NCBI GenBank assembly: GCA_900319905.1
Contig: ONQB01000002.1
Coordinates: 62,001 to 126,000, forward strand
Source of the DNA: an uncultured Prevotella sp.
GTDB taxonomy: Bacteria > Bacteroidota > Bacteroidia > Bacteroidales > Bacteroidaceae
Direction of reading: 5' to 3'
Length of the DNA: 64,000 nt
In this document: in pieces, positions 17,807 through 26,632 of the stretch
How positions within the stretch are numbered: position 1 is the stretch's first letter
How the letters are laid out: every line of letters begins with the position of its first letter
Notes under the pieces: model-generated
Databases searched by the model: none
What the model was told of the DNA's origin: nothing
The model's input: the letters and a program-made list of their open reading frames with translations, nothing else
Translations under genes and position numbers: made by a program

Positions 17807-19237
17807 TTATAAATAAGGTGTATCGTTGTTCGACGGATTGCTCTCGGTGATATTCGGACCCGATATCCAGGTTTGTGTGGTCTTGTCCCAGATCATCGTG
17901 CTGTGGCTGACGGTCCACTCGTCGATTGATCCGTCGAGCTTGACGCTTGTCACGCCGATGCGCAGGGTGAGCGGGTATCGCATGCCCATGGCTGAAGGTT
18001 GGCTGAGAAGGCACTCCTTGACGATGGTGTGGCGTATGTTGGAATAGCCGCTTTCGAGGTTGGCATCCTGTGTACGCACGTAGTATGTCATGGTGACGCG
18101 CAGCACAGGGTAGGTGCCGTCGGGGATGAGCAGCATGGGTGCACTCTCTGTCTGATAAGCGTTGGTCGCCTTCGTGGTTACTCCCGTGGGTAACTGGTCC
18201 CATGCGGCGGTTTCGTTGCCGGCAGGCTCGGCGATGGTGGTGTTGAGTGTGCCGTTGCCAGTCTCTGTGGCTCCGCTGGCCGTCAGCAGGTGGCGCACGG
18301 GCGACGTAGCGTCGATTCCCTCAGTCACCGTCGTCGTGCTAGTGGGGGTGAGCTTCATCGTGTGCAGATTGAGCGTGGCACCAGTATAGACACTTCGCTT
18401 GACGGTGCTTGTCGTCTTGTCGGTGGCCGTTCCCACTTGTTCAAGCAGGATGCGGCTCACGGTCACCTTTGTTGTCGACGCGGAGATACCTCCTGTGATG
18501 TTGCCGTTGTTGTCGACGTCCAGCACCACCATCATGCCGTCCGATGCCTCACCGCACACCTTGGTCAGGGCATGGTGGAAGTAGAACTTTACCGGTTGTT
18601 GGTAAGTGAGATCGGTGATAGCCTTGCCATCCGTAGTCGTTGCATAGAGCAGGTCTACGTTTTGTCCCTTGGCATCGAGGGCATAGCTCACGGTGGGGTC
18701 AGTCGTGGCAGCATTGGTGGTGAGCGCTGTGATGCCTGTCGTCTTATCGCCGGTGGGAATGCCTGTGGCGGGTGTTACCTTAGCGTAGGGCGCATAGGCA
18801 AAGAAACTCATATAGTCTTGCGGCCAGTACTTCAAGGGGTTGTAGTTCCACGTGTAGGTGCTGTTGTCACTGGTCGTTGCCGTCACCTTCTCGTTGTACA
18901 TCATGTCTGGCACGGATGCGCCCTCGGCGTAGGGTGTTGTCGAACTGAAGGCAAAAACGCCGAAGCCGTTTTTGGCCAGGTCGTCAATGCCGCCGATGTT
19001 GCCGATGTTGCCAGCCCTCGTCTCCACTTCCCATGGTTGTGCTGCGCTCCGTGTGCCATTCTGCCGTGCGTATTGGTAGGCATAGGCATCGAAGGCTATG
19101 GGGCGCAATGTGTCGGGACCGACGATGGGATTGGTCGACGGTTCAGCGCTCTCTGAGGCACAGCCGGCTGTCAGCAGCACGGTGGCCGCCGTGAGTATGC
19201 CTATGAGTGGGTAATGGATGGGACGATGTCTGTGCAT
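17807..19237 (-). CDS. fimbrillin family lipoprotein 5
   Basis: Fimbrillin-type (FimA/Mfa1 superfamily) protein of 476 residues. A signal sequence ends at Cys26 (LLTAGC). Thr-Arg motifs TRS (Arg63) and TRA (Arg74) follow, and then the family block 'GFGVFAFSSTTPYAEG', 'MMYNEKV', 'WNYNPLKYWPQDYMSFFAYAPYA'. In characterised pilins of this class an Arg-specific protease cleaves after such an Arg to expose the assembly groove; cleavage here is inferred. It lies 9 bp after fimbrillin 4 and 3 bp before the 1486-residue gene. Minor, accessory or tip pilin is likely given its distal place in the locus. Confidence 0.85.
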   Translation of the reverse strand: MHRHRPIHYPLIGILTAATVLLTAGCASESAEPSTNPIVGPDTLRPIAFDAYAYQYARQNGTRSAAQPWEVETRAGNIGNIGGIDDLAKNGFGVFAFSSTTPYAEGASVPDMMYNEKVTATTSDNSTYTWNYNPLKYWPQDYMSFFAYAPYAKVTPATGIPTGDKTTGITALTTNAATTDPTVSYALDAKGQNVDLLYATTTDGKAITDLTYQQPVKFYFHHALTKVCGEASDGMMVVLDVDNNGNITGGISASTTKVTVSRILLEQVGTATDKTTSTVKRSVYTGATLNLHTMKLTPTSTTTVTEGIDATSPVRHLLTASGATETGNGTLNTTIAEPAGNETAAWDQLPTGVTTKATNAYQTESAPMLLIPDGTYPVLRVTMTYYVRTQDANLESGYSNIRHTIVKECLLSQPSAMGMRYPLTLRIGVTSVKLDGSIDEWTVSHSTMIWDKTTQTWISGPNITESNPSNNDTPYL

Positions 19238-19246
19238 GCTATCTTC

Positions 19247-20611
19247 TTATGGTTTCAACGTGACGCCTGTGAGCGTCACCACGTTTTCCTTGTCGGTACT
19301 GATGGTCAGAAGCGGGTCGGTGTTGCCGCTGTTTTGCTTGAGCTGTGCCACCTGCTCGGCCGTTAGTGTTATCTCTGCGATGTAGGTATATGTGGTATTG
19401 CTCACGGCCGCGTAGGTTGCGTCGTAGAGTGTGACGTCGTAGCCGCTGTTTACTTTGATTTGATAGGAATCAGTGGTGTTGGCCACGGTGTAGTACACGA
19501 CGAGCTTACTGCCCTTCTTTGTCATGGCGCTCACCAGGTACTTGTCGGCACTGATGCTGACGGCACTGGTGCCAAGGGCTTTGCTCCCGCTCCAGAGGGT
19601 GTATTCACTTCCGTCAGCCGACAGCAGCACGTGGCTGGCCGACGGCGTGAGCGTATAGGTCTGTTTGATGCCCGGATACACGGACTCTATTTTCAGGTCG
19701 TTGACCATGTTGGCATGAATGGCGATCTTTTGTGCAGTGCTGTTGGCCGCCGTTGTATAGTTGGCGTAGAGATATATTTCCATGTCGGTGGTGAAGGCCT
19801 GGGGAATCACCATGAACCACTTGCTCTCAGGCTTGCTGTTGTCGTAGTTGGTGACCAGCATGTCACCGTTGCCCATTGCGCTCCATGTGCGTGTTGTTAC
19901 GCCTCCGTTGCAGACGGAGGAGAGTGCGCCCCGCGTCACAATGTTTGTCAGGCGCACCGAGTCGATGGTGCCCACTGTGTAGTCGGAGCTGAGGCTTGAG
20001 AGGTTGAGTTTGAATGCCAGTGCCGACAATACATGGTGTAGGGTGAAGTTCACCTCGGGCGCCGTTGTGCTTGAAGCTGTAATAGACCGGTCACTGATGA
20101 GGTCGCTCACCATCAGTTCCTGTTGGTTGTCGGCTGACTGCGGGGTGTGGTAGATGAGACTTCCCATGCCGCTTCCCTCGCCGATGCCGTCGGCACCGGT
20201 TGTGATGATGACACCCTCATCGGTGCTCTTCACCTCACCGGTTGTCGTGGCGGTGTAAGGATAGTAGGCGAAGAATGAATAGAGGTTGTCGGGCAACCAA
20301 TAGCGTGTAGGCGAATAGTCGAGGCCGTTGCTGCTGTTGACCGTCATCAACTGATTGTACATCAGATTTGCGGTCTTTGTCGTCCAGCTGTCCCATGGCT
20401 TACTGCCCTGCGAAAAAGCAAACACGCCCAGGCGATCGCCGGCTGCCATCGTGGTCTTCTCTGTGGCACGTGTGCCCGTCATCTGACTGCCGAAGGTCAT
20501 CGCCAGCCCTCGCTCCGCAGGGGCTACAGGTTGCGGGTCATTGCCGCCACTGCTGCAACCGGTCAGAAGGACTATTGCAAAGATAAGTCCAATGATGTAG
20601 TTCTTTCTCAT
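19247..20611 (-). CDS. fimbrillin family lipoprotein 4
   Basis: Fimbrillin-like lipoprotein, 454 residues, lipobox LLTGC (Cys19) and a Thr-Arg-Ala motif (Arg48). The signature region reads 'GDRLGVFAFSQG', 'NLMYNQLM', 'YSPTRYWLPDNLYSFFAYYPY'. The C-terminal domain ends 'YIAEITLTAEQVAQLK' and a short tail. Its start codon sits inside the last of eleven helically spaced TTGC motifs (mRNA sense GCAA; the final one is GCAATG), which fill its upstream leader. It is 167 bp downstream of the 939-residue gene, separated by this array and a GC-rich hairpin element, so its expression may be set separately. Confidence 0.85.
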   Translation of the reverse strand: MRKNYIIGLIFAIVLLTGCSSGGNDPQPVAPAERGLAMTFGSQMTGTRATEKTTMAAGDRLGVFAFSQGSKPWDSWTTKTANLMYNQLMTVNSSNGLDYSPTRYWLPDNLYSFFAYYPYTATTTGEVKSTDEGVIITTGADGIGEGSGMGSLIYHTPQSADNQQELMVSDLISDRSITASSTTAPEVNFTLHHVLSALAFKLNLSSLSSDYTVGTIDSVRLTNIVTRGALSSVCNGGVTTRTWSAMGNGDMLVTNYDNSKPESKWFMVIPQAFTTDMEIYLYANYTTAANSTAQKIAIHANMVNDLKIESVYPGIKQTYTLTPSASHVLLSADGSEYTLWSGSKALGTSAVSISADKYLVSAMTKKGSKLVVYYTVANTTDSYQIKVNSGYDVTLYDATYAAVSNTTYTYIAEITLTAEQVAQLKQNSGNTDPLLTISTDKENVVTLTGVTLKP

Positions 20612-20713
20612 TGCTTTTCGTTGCTATTATGTTGCTATTTATTGCTATTGTTGCACTTTGTTGCTATTATGTTGCTCTTTATTGCTATTATATTGCAATC
20701 CGTTGCTCTTTGC
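20611..20713. repeat. eleven TTGC motifs at about 10-bp spacing
   Basis: TTGC begins at 20611, 20621, 20632, 20642, 20651, 20661, 20672, 20682, 20693, 20703 and 20710. The first ten are 9-11 bp apart (mean about 10.2), which keeps them on one face of B-DNA. The units read like GTTGCTATTAT and GTTGCTCTTT, with a higher-order repeat of about 40 bp. The array fills the leader of fimbrillin 4 and touches its start codon. Confidence 0.75.
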
Positions 20714-20777
20714 CCCGCCAATTGTAACTATCCCTCCCCATTTGGGGGAGGGTCCGCGCGAAGCGCGGGGGTGGGGC
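20712..20777. repeat. GC-rich interspersed repeat, copy 1
   Basis: Two adjacent hairpins, CCCTCCCC-attt-GGGGGAGGG and CCGCGC-gaa-GCGCGGG, enclosed by an outer stem GCCCCGC / GTGGGGC (one wobble), giving a three-way junction. It starts one base after the stop codon of the 939-residue fimbrillin-like gene. A second copy lies at 33634-33697. It may act as a terminator or attenuator for the minus-strand transcript. Confidence 0.75.
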
Positions 20778-20778
20778 T

Positions 20779-23598
20779 TTATTCCTCCGTCGTTGGTATG
20801 ATGGCCCGACCGATCCATCTTGCTGCCCCGTCATTACTGTTTGTCAGCGGTGAGATGTCTTTTTTACCATTCGTTTCGTAGTGATAGAACAGGGCACCGC
20901 CACGCGTATAGCCATCCTTGTAGCCTGCCGTCCAGTAGCTGCCTTCTGTGTCTTTGTTGTCAATGTAAGGCGCACCACCGTTGGTTGCAGTGGCGTGACC
21001 TTGGGCAGGGACAAAAAACACATTGTAAGAACGGCTGTTGTCTGACTCCGTATAGAAGTTCCAACCATTGTGGTAGTTCGTCTCCGCGATGTTCCAGGTG
21101 TCCATCTTCGAATTGGTGCCAGTGGCATTGTAACTGTCAACGAATCCGGTGTAGACACCTGCGTTAGGCACGTGGAAGGGGTAGGGACACGGGTCGTAGA
21201 TGCTCTTTGTCACTGGAGTGTCGTAGGTGTCGCTGGTCGTATTGTTGACGTCCCACAGGTTGGTGATGTCTGTTGGCAGCCAGTTGGGACAGCTCGTTGA
21301 ACTAGTGTGGTCGCAGTACATCACCGTCGGGTTGACGATGGAGGCACTAATGGCTCCTGCCACAGTATGGTTGGAGAGTGCTTCCGTGCTTGCCGAAGAG
21401 AAGGCATTGGGCACATTGTGCTTCACTTTGCCATCACTGCTGGGACCGGGGAAGAAAATGTCTTGTACAGCCGGCAACGGATCCTTGCGCCCCCATTGGT
21501 AATAGGTGCTGTAGCCTTCGAGGTAACGGCCCTTGTGCTGGGTAACGGTGAAGGTGGCATAGTTGCTGGTGGGGTCGCTGTTGTTCGTCTGGCGGACACG
21601 CACCACGACAGAGCGCTCCGGCCACCACCATGACTTGTTGTTCTTGTCGACGAAGCCGAGCGGCACCGGCATCATCTTGTTCACCTTGCCCTTGGCATTG
21701 GTCACGCTGATGGGCGTCAGGTCCTCGTCGGTAATCCAGATGTGGTAGCTCCATACGAGATTGGCTTTTGCGTCATTGCTGTCGTAGAGACCAAGTACTA
21801 CATTGCCCTGATAGATGTTGTCTTTATTGACGTAGAAACGCAGGTAGCCCTCCCCCCCAGAAATGTCGGTGGCTACCTCGCTTTGTGGCATCACATCGGC
21901 CTTGATGTCCTTCCATATCACGGCTGCGCGTCGTGTCGTTCCGTTGTTTTGTGTTTCGTCGCTGGTGTTTGGCCAACCAAGATTTTGGTTGATCCATACC
22001 TTCTTGATTTCGCCGCCGTTGCTGCTGACGAAATTTTGCAGCATGTGGTCGTTGGTGTTGGTTGTATAGCGTGCGTCGACGTTGGCCCTGCCGTTAACCA
22101 GCGAGTTGCCATAGACCATGGGTATCTCGTACCATCCCGGTCCGCGAACGACATAGCAGTTGGCAGTGTTTTGCGAGCTGAGGGTTTTGCCGTAAGCGTC
22201 ACGATAAGACAGGTCGACAGGTTTTGTCCAGTCGTCAGCACCCTTGATGCTGCTGTTGGCCAAGTTCTCGTGATGAGTGGCCGACGCATACGTCTTCTCG
22301 TTGTCAGTGCGTGGCTTAACCTTTGTGGTGATGTTTTCACCTGTGTCACTGCCCGAACCGGAGGTGGTTTGGAGGGTAAGCCAATTGGGTTTGGTCGTGG
22401 TGAAATTCTTGCCGCCGTCGGTGGAATAGCCGTCAATGGTCCACGGCTCGGCGGTCGTTGCCTGTGATGCCAGGTTCTGTTTGTACGACGTGATGGTGAT
22501 GTTGCCTTGGCCGTCACCCGAATAGGCGAAGTCGGCCGATTGTGTCACCACCAACTGATACTGGGTGTTGATGCTGCTGGTCGAGACGTGGTAGGTCACC
22601 GTGTGGCCCGTCTTCCATTCTTGTCCGCCAATCTTTGCCGTGAGGCTCTTTGTTGAACCGTCGCGGTCCTTGATGCTAATCTCCACTGTGGCATCGTCGG
22701 GCAGGGTCTGCGACAGCAGCAGGAAGACGGACTCGCCATGTTGGATGTAGTGATTCTGCGACTGCACATAGAAATCGAGGTTGTAGGTAAAGTCTTTCTT
22801 GCTGTTGGTGCTGACTATCCAGTCGTAGTTCTGCTTCAGCAGGTTGACCATGGCGTAAGAGCCGGCGCTATAGATGTTGTGGAGTGTGATTTTGTTGATG
22901 GTGATGCCTTGCTTGACGTTGTCTATGGCGAAACGCACGCAGGTGAGCATGTGGTAGAAGTCGAGTTTGATGGGTGTTTCTGGGGCTTCACTGACGACAG
23001 CTGAGACAGCACCCATGAGGTCCTTTTGGTCGGTGACGTTGTCGGGTACGGTGTAGCTGATCTGTGCTGTGGCGGCTTTGTCGAGTCCGATCATCTGTGC
23101 CACCCCAACTGGTGCCAGGGCAAAGAAACGGAGGCTTTTGCCGTCGGGCCAGCCTTCGCCAAACGACCATGAGTTGGCGCGCGACACGGTGTGGACACCG
23201 TCAAGCACATTGGCTTGTGGGTCGTCGGTGTCGTAGGCGGCAGCTAAGAAACTGTCGTAGAAGGTGTCGTTGGTGACCACTGTGCCTCGTGTGGCAGTTG
23301 CGTTGTTGTCTTCCGTATTGTGCATGCCTACGGCGGCTACGCCGGCGGCGCGCAGGTAGAGCGGCTGCTCGGCCAGCGGCTTGTCGAAGCGTACGGGTTG
23401 TGGCTCCTTCGCCGTAGTACCTCGTGTCGTGGCTGACGTGCCAGAGGAGGTCTGATCGGTCATCTCATGTGTGCTGACGGCAAATGAGAGACCGCCGGTG
23501 ACGGGGGGCTCGCCGAAGAGCGTGTCGGCACAGGCGGTCAACAGCAGCACCTGTGCCAGCAGCAATGTGCGGATGAACGTATGGAGAGGCTTCTTCAT
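20779..23598 (-). CDS. fimbrillin-like lipoprotein 3 with large C-terminal domain (probable tip or accessory pilin)
   Basis: Lipoprotein of 939 residues, about twice the length of its neighbours. Lipobox LLTAC (Cys23); Thr-Arg-Gly motifs at Arg59 and near residue 105. Residues up to about 380 are fimbrillin-like. The second half begins around 'NCYVVRGPGWYEIPMVYGN' (near 485) and ends with 'WGRKDPLP', 'YDPCPYPFHVP', 'SYWTAGY' and 'ARWIGRAII', a layout typical of large tip-type fimbrial proteins and similar to FISUMP-like domains. It begins one base after fimbrillin 2, implying coupling. Tip placement is inferred from size and domain layout; no ligand is known. Confidence 0.78.
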   Translation of the reverse strand: MKKPLHTFIRTLLLAQVLLLTACADTLFGEPPVTGGLSFAVSTHEMTDQTSSGTSATTRGTTAKEPQPVRFDKPLAEQPLYLRAAGVAAVGMHNTEDNNATATRGTVVTNDTFYDSFLAAAYDTDDPQANVLDGVHTVSRANSWSFGEGWPDGKSLRFFALAPVGVAQMIGLDKAATAQISYTVPDNVTDQKDLMGAVSAVVSEAPETPIKLDFYHMLTCVRFAIDNVKQGITINKITLHNIYSAGSYAMVNLLKQNYDWIVSTNSKKDFTYNLDFYVQSQNHYIQHGESVFLLLSQTLPDDATVEISIKDRDGSTKSLTAKIGGQEWKTGHTVTYHVSTSSINTQYQLVVTQSADFAYSGDGQGNITITSYKQNLASQATTAEPWTIDGYSTDGGKNFTTTKPNWLTLQTTSGSGSDTGENITTKVKPRTDNEKTYASATHHENLANSSIKGADDWTKPVDLSYRDAYGKTLSSQNTANCYVVRGPGWYEIPMVYGNSLVNGRANVDARYTTNTNDHMLQNFVSSNGGEIKKVWINQNLGWPNTSDETQNNGTTRRAAVIWKDIKADVMPQSEVATDISGGEGYLRFYVNKDNIYQGNVVLGLYDSNDAKANLVWSYHIWITDEDLTPISVTNAKGKVNKMMPVPLGFVDKNNKSWWWPERSVVVRVRQTNNSDPTSNYATFTVTQHKGRYLEGYSTYYQWGRKDPLPAVQDIFFPGPSSDGKVKHNVPNAFSSASTEALSNHTVAGAISASIVNPTVMYCDHTSSTSCPNWLPTDITNLWDVNNTTSDTYDTPVTKSIYDPCPYPFHVPNAGVYTGFVDSYNATGTNSKMDTWNIAETNYHNGWNFYTESDNSRSYNVFFVPAQGHATATNGGAPYIDNKDTEGSYWTAGYKDGYTRGGALFYHYETNGKKDISPLTNSNDGAARWIGRAIIPTTEE

Positions 23599-23599
23599 A

Positions 23600-24991
23600 T
23601 CAGAAATCTAAATTCAGGTCGTCGTCCTTCACCCAGTCGTGAGCTTCTGGATCGAAGAAGATAGGTTCTTTCCATTCCTCCGTATCCACGGTGAACGACA
23701 TTTCCTGGAGGTTGAACACGAGGTTGAGGACGTAGGTCTTTCCGGCTTCATATCCGCTGAAGTCGATGGTCTGCGTCAGTGTGTGTTCCTGTCGGGCGTA
23801 GCCGCCGGTGAGTACCAGCGAGGGGTCGATGGTCTGCAGGGTGTAGGTGAGCTCCACAGTGACGGCCGAGGCATCGGTGCAGGGTATCATGGTGATATAG
23901 GCCGTCTCGCTCTTGCCGTCCTCCACGGCGACTGACGGCAGCAGCTGCTTGCCCTGGCTGTTGACGCCGCCTCCCGCACATTTCGCGGTCCATGCGTCGC
24001 CCTGGCCAGATGTGGCATAGTCCAAGTCGGCTATCTCGCTGTTCATCAGTGCCGTGGTGATGTCTATCGTTGAAGCATCGGTGTCGTCGTAGCTCCGGCC
24101 TTGCCAGTTGGGCGTGTTGGCCTCGGTGTTGTAGAGGTTGAGCCGGGCTTCACGCGGGAAGGCACCTTTTAGCTTCACCTCTTTTATTAATACGATGGTG
24201 CCGTTCTGTGGATTGATGATGGCATTGGCGCTGCTGTTGCCAATAGTGGTCTTTACCGTCAGTCCGAGGCGGTAGAGGGCGTGCTTGAAGCGGAAGCGCA
24301 CCTTGTCGGTCGTGCGCTGCTTGCTGAAGTTGAGGTTGGGCAGTCCCTCGGTGGGCTTCACCCAGTCGCCGTTGGCGTCGAGGTATTTGCTCTCGCTTGA
24401 GGCCACGCCCCAGAGCAGGTCCTGGCTCTGCGTGGCGTCGTCGCTGACTTTGTAATTGACGTAGGGATCGCCCGTGACAGAGTTGGCTGAGAAGGCCGTG
24501 ATGGCGGTTGAGGCCCCTGTGGTGGTCGCGCCGTCGGCCGTGGTGTCTGCCGCCTTGAAGAATGGGGCGTAGGCAAAGAACGAGATCAGATCTTTGTCGG
24601 TGCTGATGGCTTGTGAGCCATGCTCGTTGGGCCAGTATTTCTCCGGCGAATAGGTCCAGCCGTTGGTGGCGTCGTAGGTGACCTGCTGGTTCCAGAAGAA
24701 GTTGGGCTTGGCCGTGGCTTTCACGTCGTCGTAGGCCTGGTTGTCCGTGTAATAGGCGAAGACGCCGAAGCCCACCTGCTGCAACCGTTCGGCGGTAGAA
24801 ATGTTGTTGACAATGTCGTTGGCTGTGGCGTCGGTGGCGCGTGTCTGACTGTAGCCGTTGCGCTCGACGTAGGTGCCGAAGCTGACGCACATGTCTTCAT
24901 TGTCCGACGGCGGATTGACATCGGGACTCGTGTTGGTGCAGGCGGTGACGGCCAGCAACAACGGGATGATGCAGATGGGACTACGATACAA
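23600..24991 (-). CDS. fimbrillin family lipoprotein 2, TTG start
   Basis: Fimbrillin-like lipoprotein, 463 residues, lipobox AVTAC (Cys18), Thr-Arg-Ala at Arg51, then 'GFGVFAYYTDNQAYDDV', 'WNQQVTYD', 'YSPEKYWP', 'DLISFFAYAPFF'. The start must be the TTG at 24991: an in-frame TAG lies two codons upstream, the first internal Met is past the lipobox, and a strong AAAGGAGGT lies 6 nt before the TTG. Such a Shine-Dalgarno site is unusual in this phylum. It has its own promoter (25040-25071) just after the terminator of fimbrillin 1. Likely an accessory or second structural pilin. Confidence 0.87.
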   Translation of the reverse strand: MYRSPICIIPLLLAVTACTNTSPDVNPPSDNEDMCVSFGTYVERNGYSQTRATDATANDIVNNISTAERLQQVGFGVFAYYTDNQAYDDVKATAKPNFFWNQQVTYDATNGWTYSPEKYWPNEHGSQAISTDKDLISFFAYAPFFKAADTTADGATTTGASTAITAFSANSVTGDPYVNYKVSDDATQSQDLLWGVASSESKYLDANGDWVKPTEGLPNLNFSKQRTTDKVRFRFKHALYRLGLTVKTTIGNSSANAIINPQNGTIVLIKEVKLKGAFPREARLNLYNTEANTPNWQGRSYDDTDASTIDITTALMNSEIADLDYATSGQGDAWTAKCAGGGVNSQGKQLLPSVAVEDGKSETAYITMIPCTDASAVTVELTYTLQTIDPSLVLTGGYARQEHTLTQTIDFSGYEAGKTYVLNLVFNLQEMSFTVDTEEWKEPIFFDPEAHDWVKDDDLNLDF

Positions 24992-25039
24992 TGACTACCT
25001 CCTTTTAATATAATGCGACAATGTGCACTTCCTTGCCCA

Positions 25040-25071
25040 CAAAGATAAGGAATATTTTTTAAATAAACAAG
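25040..25071 (-). promoter_or_regulatory. promoter for fimbrillin 2 and downstream genes
   Basis: On the minus strand CTTG (25068-25071), 20 nt, then TATCTTTG (25040-25047). The -33 box overlaps the last base of the preceding terminator stem. It lies about 50 bp upstream of the TTG start at 24991. Confidence 0.7.
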
Positions 25072-25100
25072 GGCTGCGCCGACATGTTGTGACGCAGCCC
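25052..25100 (-). terminator. intrinsic terminator after fimbrillin 1
   Basis: On the minus strand GGGCTGCG (25093-25100), a 14-nt loop and CGCAGCCC (25071-25078), followed by the T-rich tail TTGTTTATTTAAAAAATATT. It lies 28 bp past the stop of the first fimbrillin gene. Confidence 0.75.
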
Positions 25101-25128
25101 ATGAGTCTGTTATTTCGTGACAAGCGGA

Positions 25129-26484
25129 TTACTTACCTGTTGTTGGAGTAGGATCAGTAACATTGATAGGCAGATTGACATTTGCGGAAGATTCGGAGCC
25201 TTCTGATGTGCTTTCGCCCCAGCTATCTACGGATGCGTTGAACTTCACGCTGGTCATACCTAAGATGATAGTGAGAGAATAACGCTTGTTCAATGCAGCT
25301 TTGGCTTCTCCGAAGGATACGGTTTGCGTGATTTGGTTTTCTGTTTCAGAATATCCTTTACTCAATTTGCTATCCTCGGTGCGAACGAAGTAATCTACCG
25401 TTACTTTAAAGTTCGGCAGGGTTGCGTCAGGAATGAGAAAGAACCCATTATCTTCAGTCGTATTGAATACATCCTGGGCTGTTGTCGTAACACCGGTATG
25501 CGTTAAATCAGACCATTTTTCAACAGTAGCCGGTTCCTTGATGGCAGCAGCTAAGTTGTCACTTATTGTTGTAGAATATGTTACATCTGAAGATGTTGTT
25601 GGATTAGACCAAACACCTGTTGCAAGGTTCAATGTTCCACCAGTAGTAAACCCACTTGCATTGGCTCCATCTGTGGTGATGGTGATGCTCTTTACGGTTA
25701 TCTTGGTATTATTATCGCTTTCGTCATATTCAGCTTTGATTTTGATACCGCCATTTCCGCCGAACTTCGCCAAAGCGTGCTTGAAGTTAAACTGGATTTT
25801 GCCGTTGGTCTTCATCTTGGTGAGGTTGACGTTAACATTCTCCTTACCATTGGCAACTTTGTCTCCAGCTTGTGCGCTGCCACTTACAGTTTTACCGTTA
25901 TTATTTCCGGCAGTACCCCAAAGCAAGTCAACGTTTTTAGAGCTATTGGTGGCAAGCTTATAAGTGACGGTTGGGTCACCTGCGTGCTTATTGTCGGAAA
26001 CGGCAATGATACCAGAGGTTTCGCCCGCACCTGGATTTGCGTACGGTGCATAAGCGAAGAAGCTCACCTTGCCTTTATTTGTTTCACCTATTGCTCCGGC
26101 ATCATCGGCGGCGGTGTTATCGTTCGGCCAGTACTTGATAGGGCTGTAAGACCACGAGATTGTAGAGGTTGTACCTTCTGTTTTCGTTTTGCCAGTAACC
26201 GCCTGGTTGTACATGAAGTTCGGCTCGGTTGTTGAATTGTAGTCATTACCGTCCGTCTGATAGGCGAATACACCGAAGCCGCCATTTTGGGCTAATGATT
26301 CTGCATTGGTGATATTGCCGGGCTGACCTGCACGAGTAGAAGAGGCAGTGTAAACCGACATGTTGACGGGAGTCTGAGAAGTTTCAATGTTGTTGTCGTT
26401 ATCCTCAATGACGCTCTCAGCACTCTGAGAGCAGCTGCTGACAATGGCTGCTGTTGCAGCAGCAAGAAATAATACTTTTTTCAT
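25129..26484 (-). CDS. fimbrillin family lipoprotein 1, candidate major pilin
   Basis: First gene of the fimbrial locus, 451 residues. Lipobox VSSC (Cys18), then a linker and Thr-Arg-Ala (Arg51), the probable protease site that frees the assembly groove in this pilin class. The family block is 'GGFGVFAYQTDG', 'NFMYNQAV', 'SYSPIKYWPND', 'VSFFAYAPYA'. The C-terminal domain has 'YSLTIILGMTSVKFNASVDSWG', similar to fimbrillin 5. Its codons are visibly richer in A and T than those of the other four, as expected for a highly expressed or separately acquired gene. It has its own promoter (26633-26664), a leader of about 140 nt and its own terminator, all fitting an abundant shaft subunit. That role is inferred. 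Confidence 0.87.
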   Translation of the reverse strand: MKKVLFLAAATAAIVSSCSQSAESVIEDNDNNIETSQTPVNMSVYTASSTRAGQPGNITNAESLAQNGGFGVFAYQTDGNDYNSTTEPNFMYNQAVTGKTKTEGTTSTISWSYSPIKYWPNDNTAADDAGAIGETNKGKVSFFAYAPYANPGAGETSGIIAVSDNKHAGDPTVTYKLATNSSKNVDLLWGTAGNNNGKTVSGSAQAGDKVANGKENVNVNLTKMKTNGKIQFNFKHALAKFGGNGGIKIKAEYDESDNNTKITVKSITITTDGANASGFTTGGTLNLATGVWSNPTTSSDVTYSTTISDNLAAAIKEPATVEKWSDLTHTGVTTTAQDVFNTTEDNGFFLIPDATLPNFKVTVDYFVRTEDSKLSKGYSETENQITQTVSFGEAKAALNKRYSLTIILGMTSVKFNASVDSWGESTSEGSESSANVNLPINVTDPTPTTGK

Positions 26485-26632
26485 TATTCTCTACACTTTA
26501 AATCGCTATACTTTGATATTACTATTAATTATTCTTTTCTAATTGCCTGTTATCCAATTTGTCAGTGGGCGGGTATTAGCGCCCTTCTTTGTTTGGCTTT
26601 GGAATATTTACTATCTTCTTTTTAAGCGGGCG

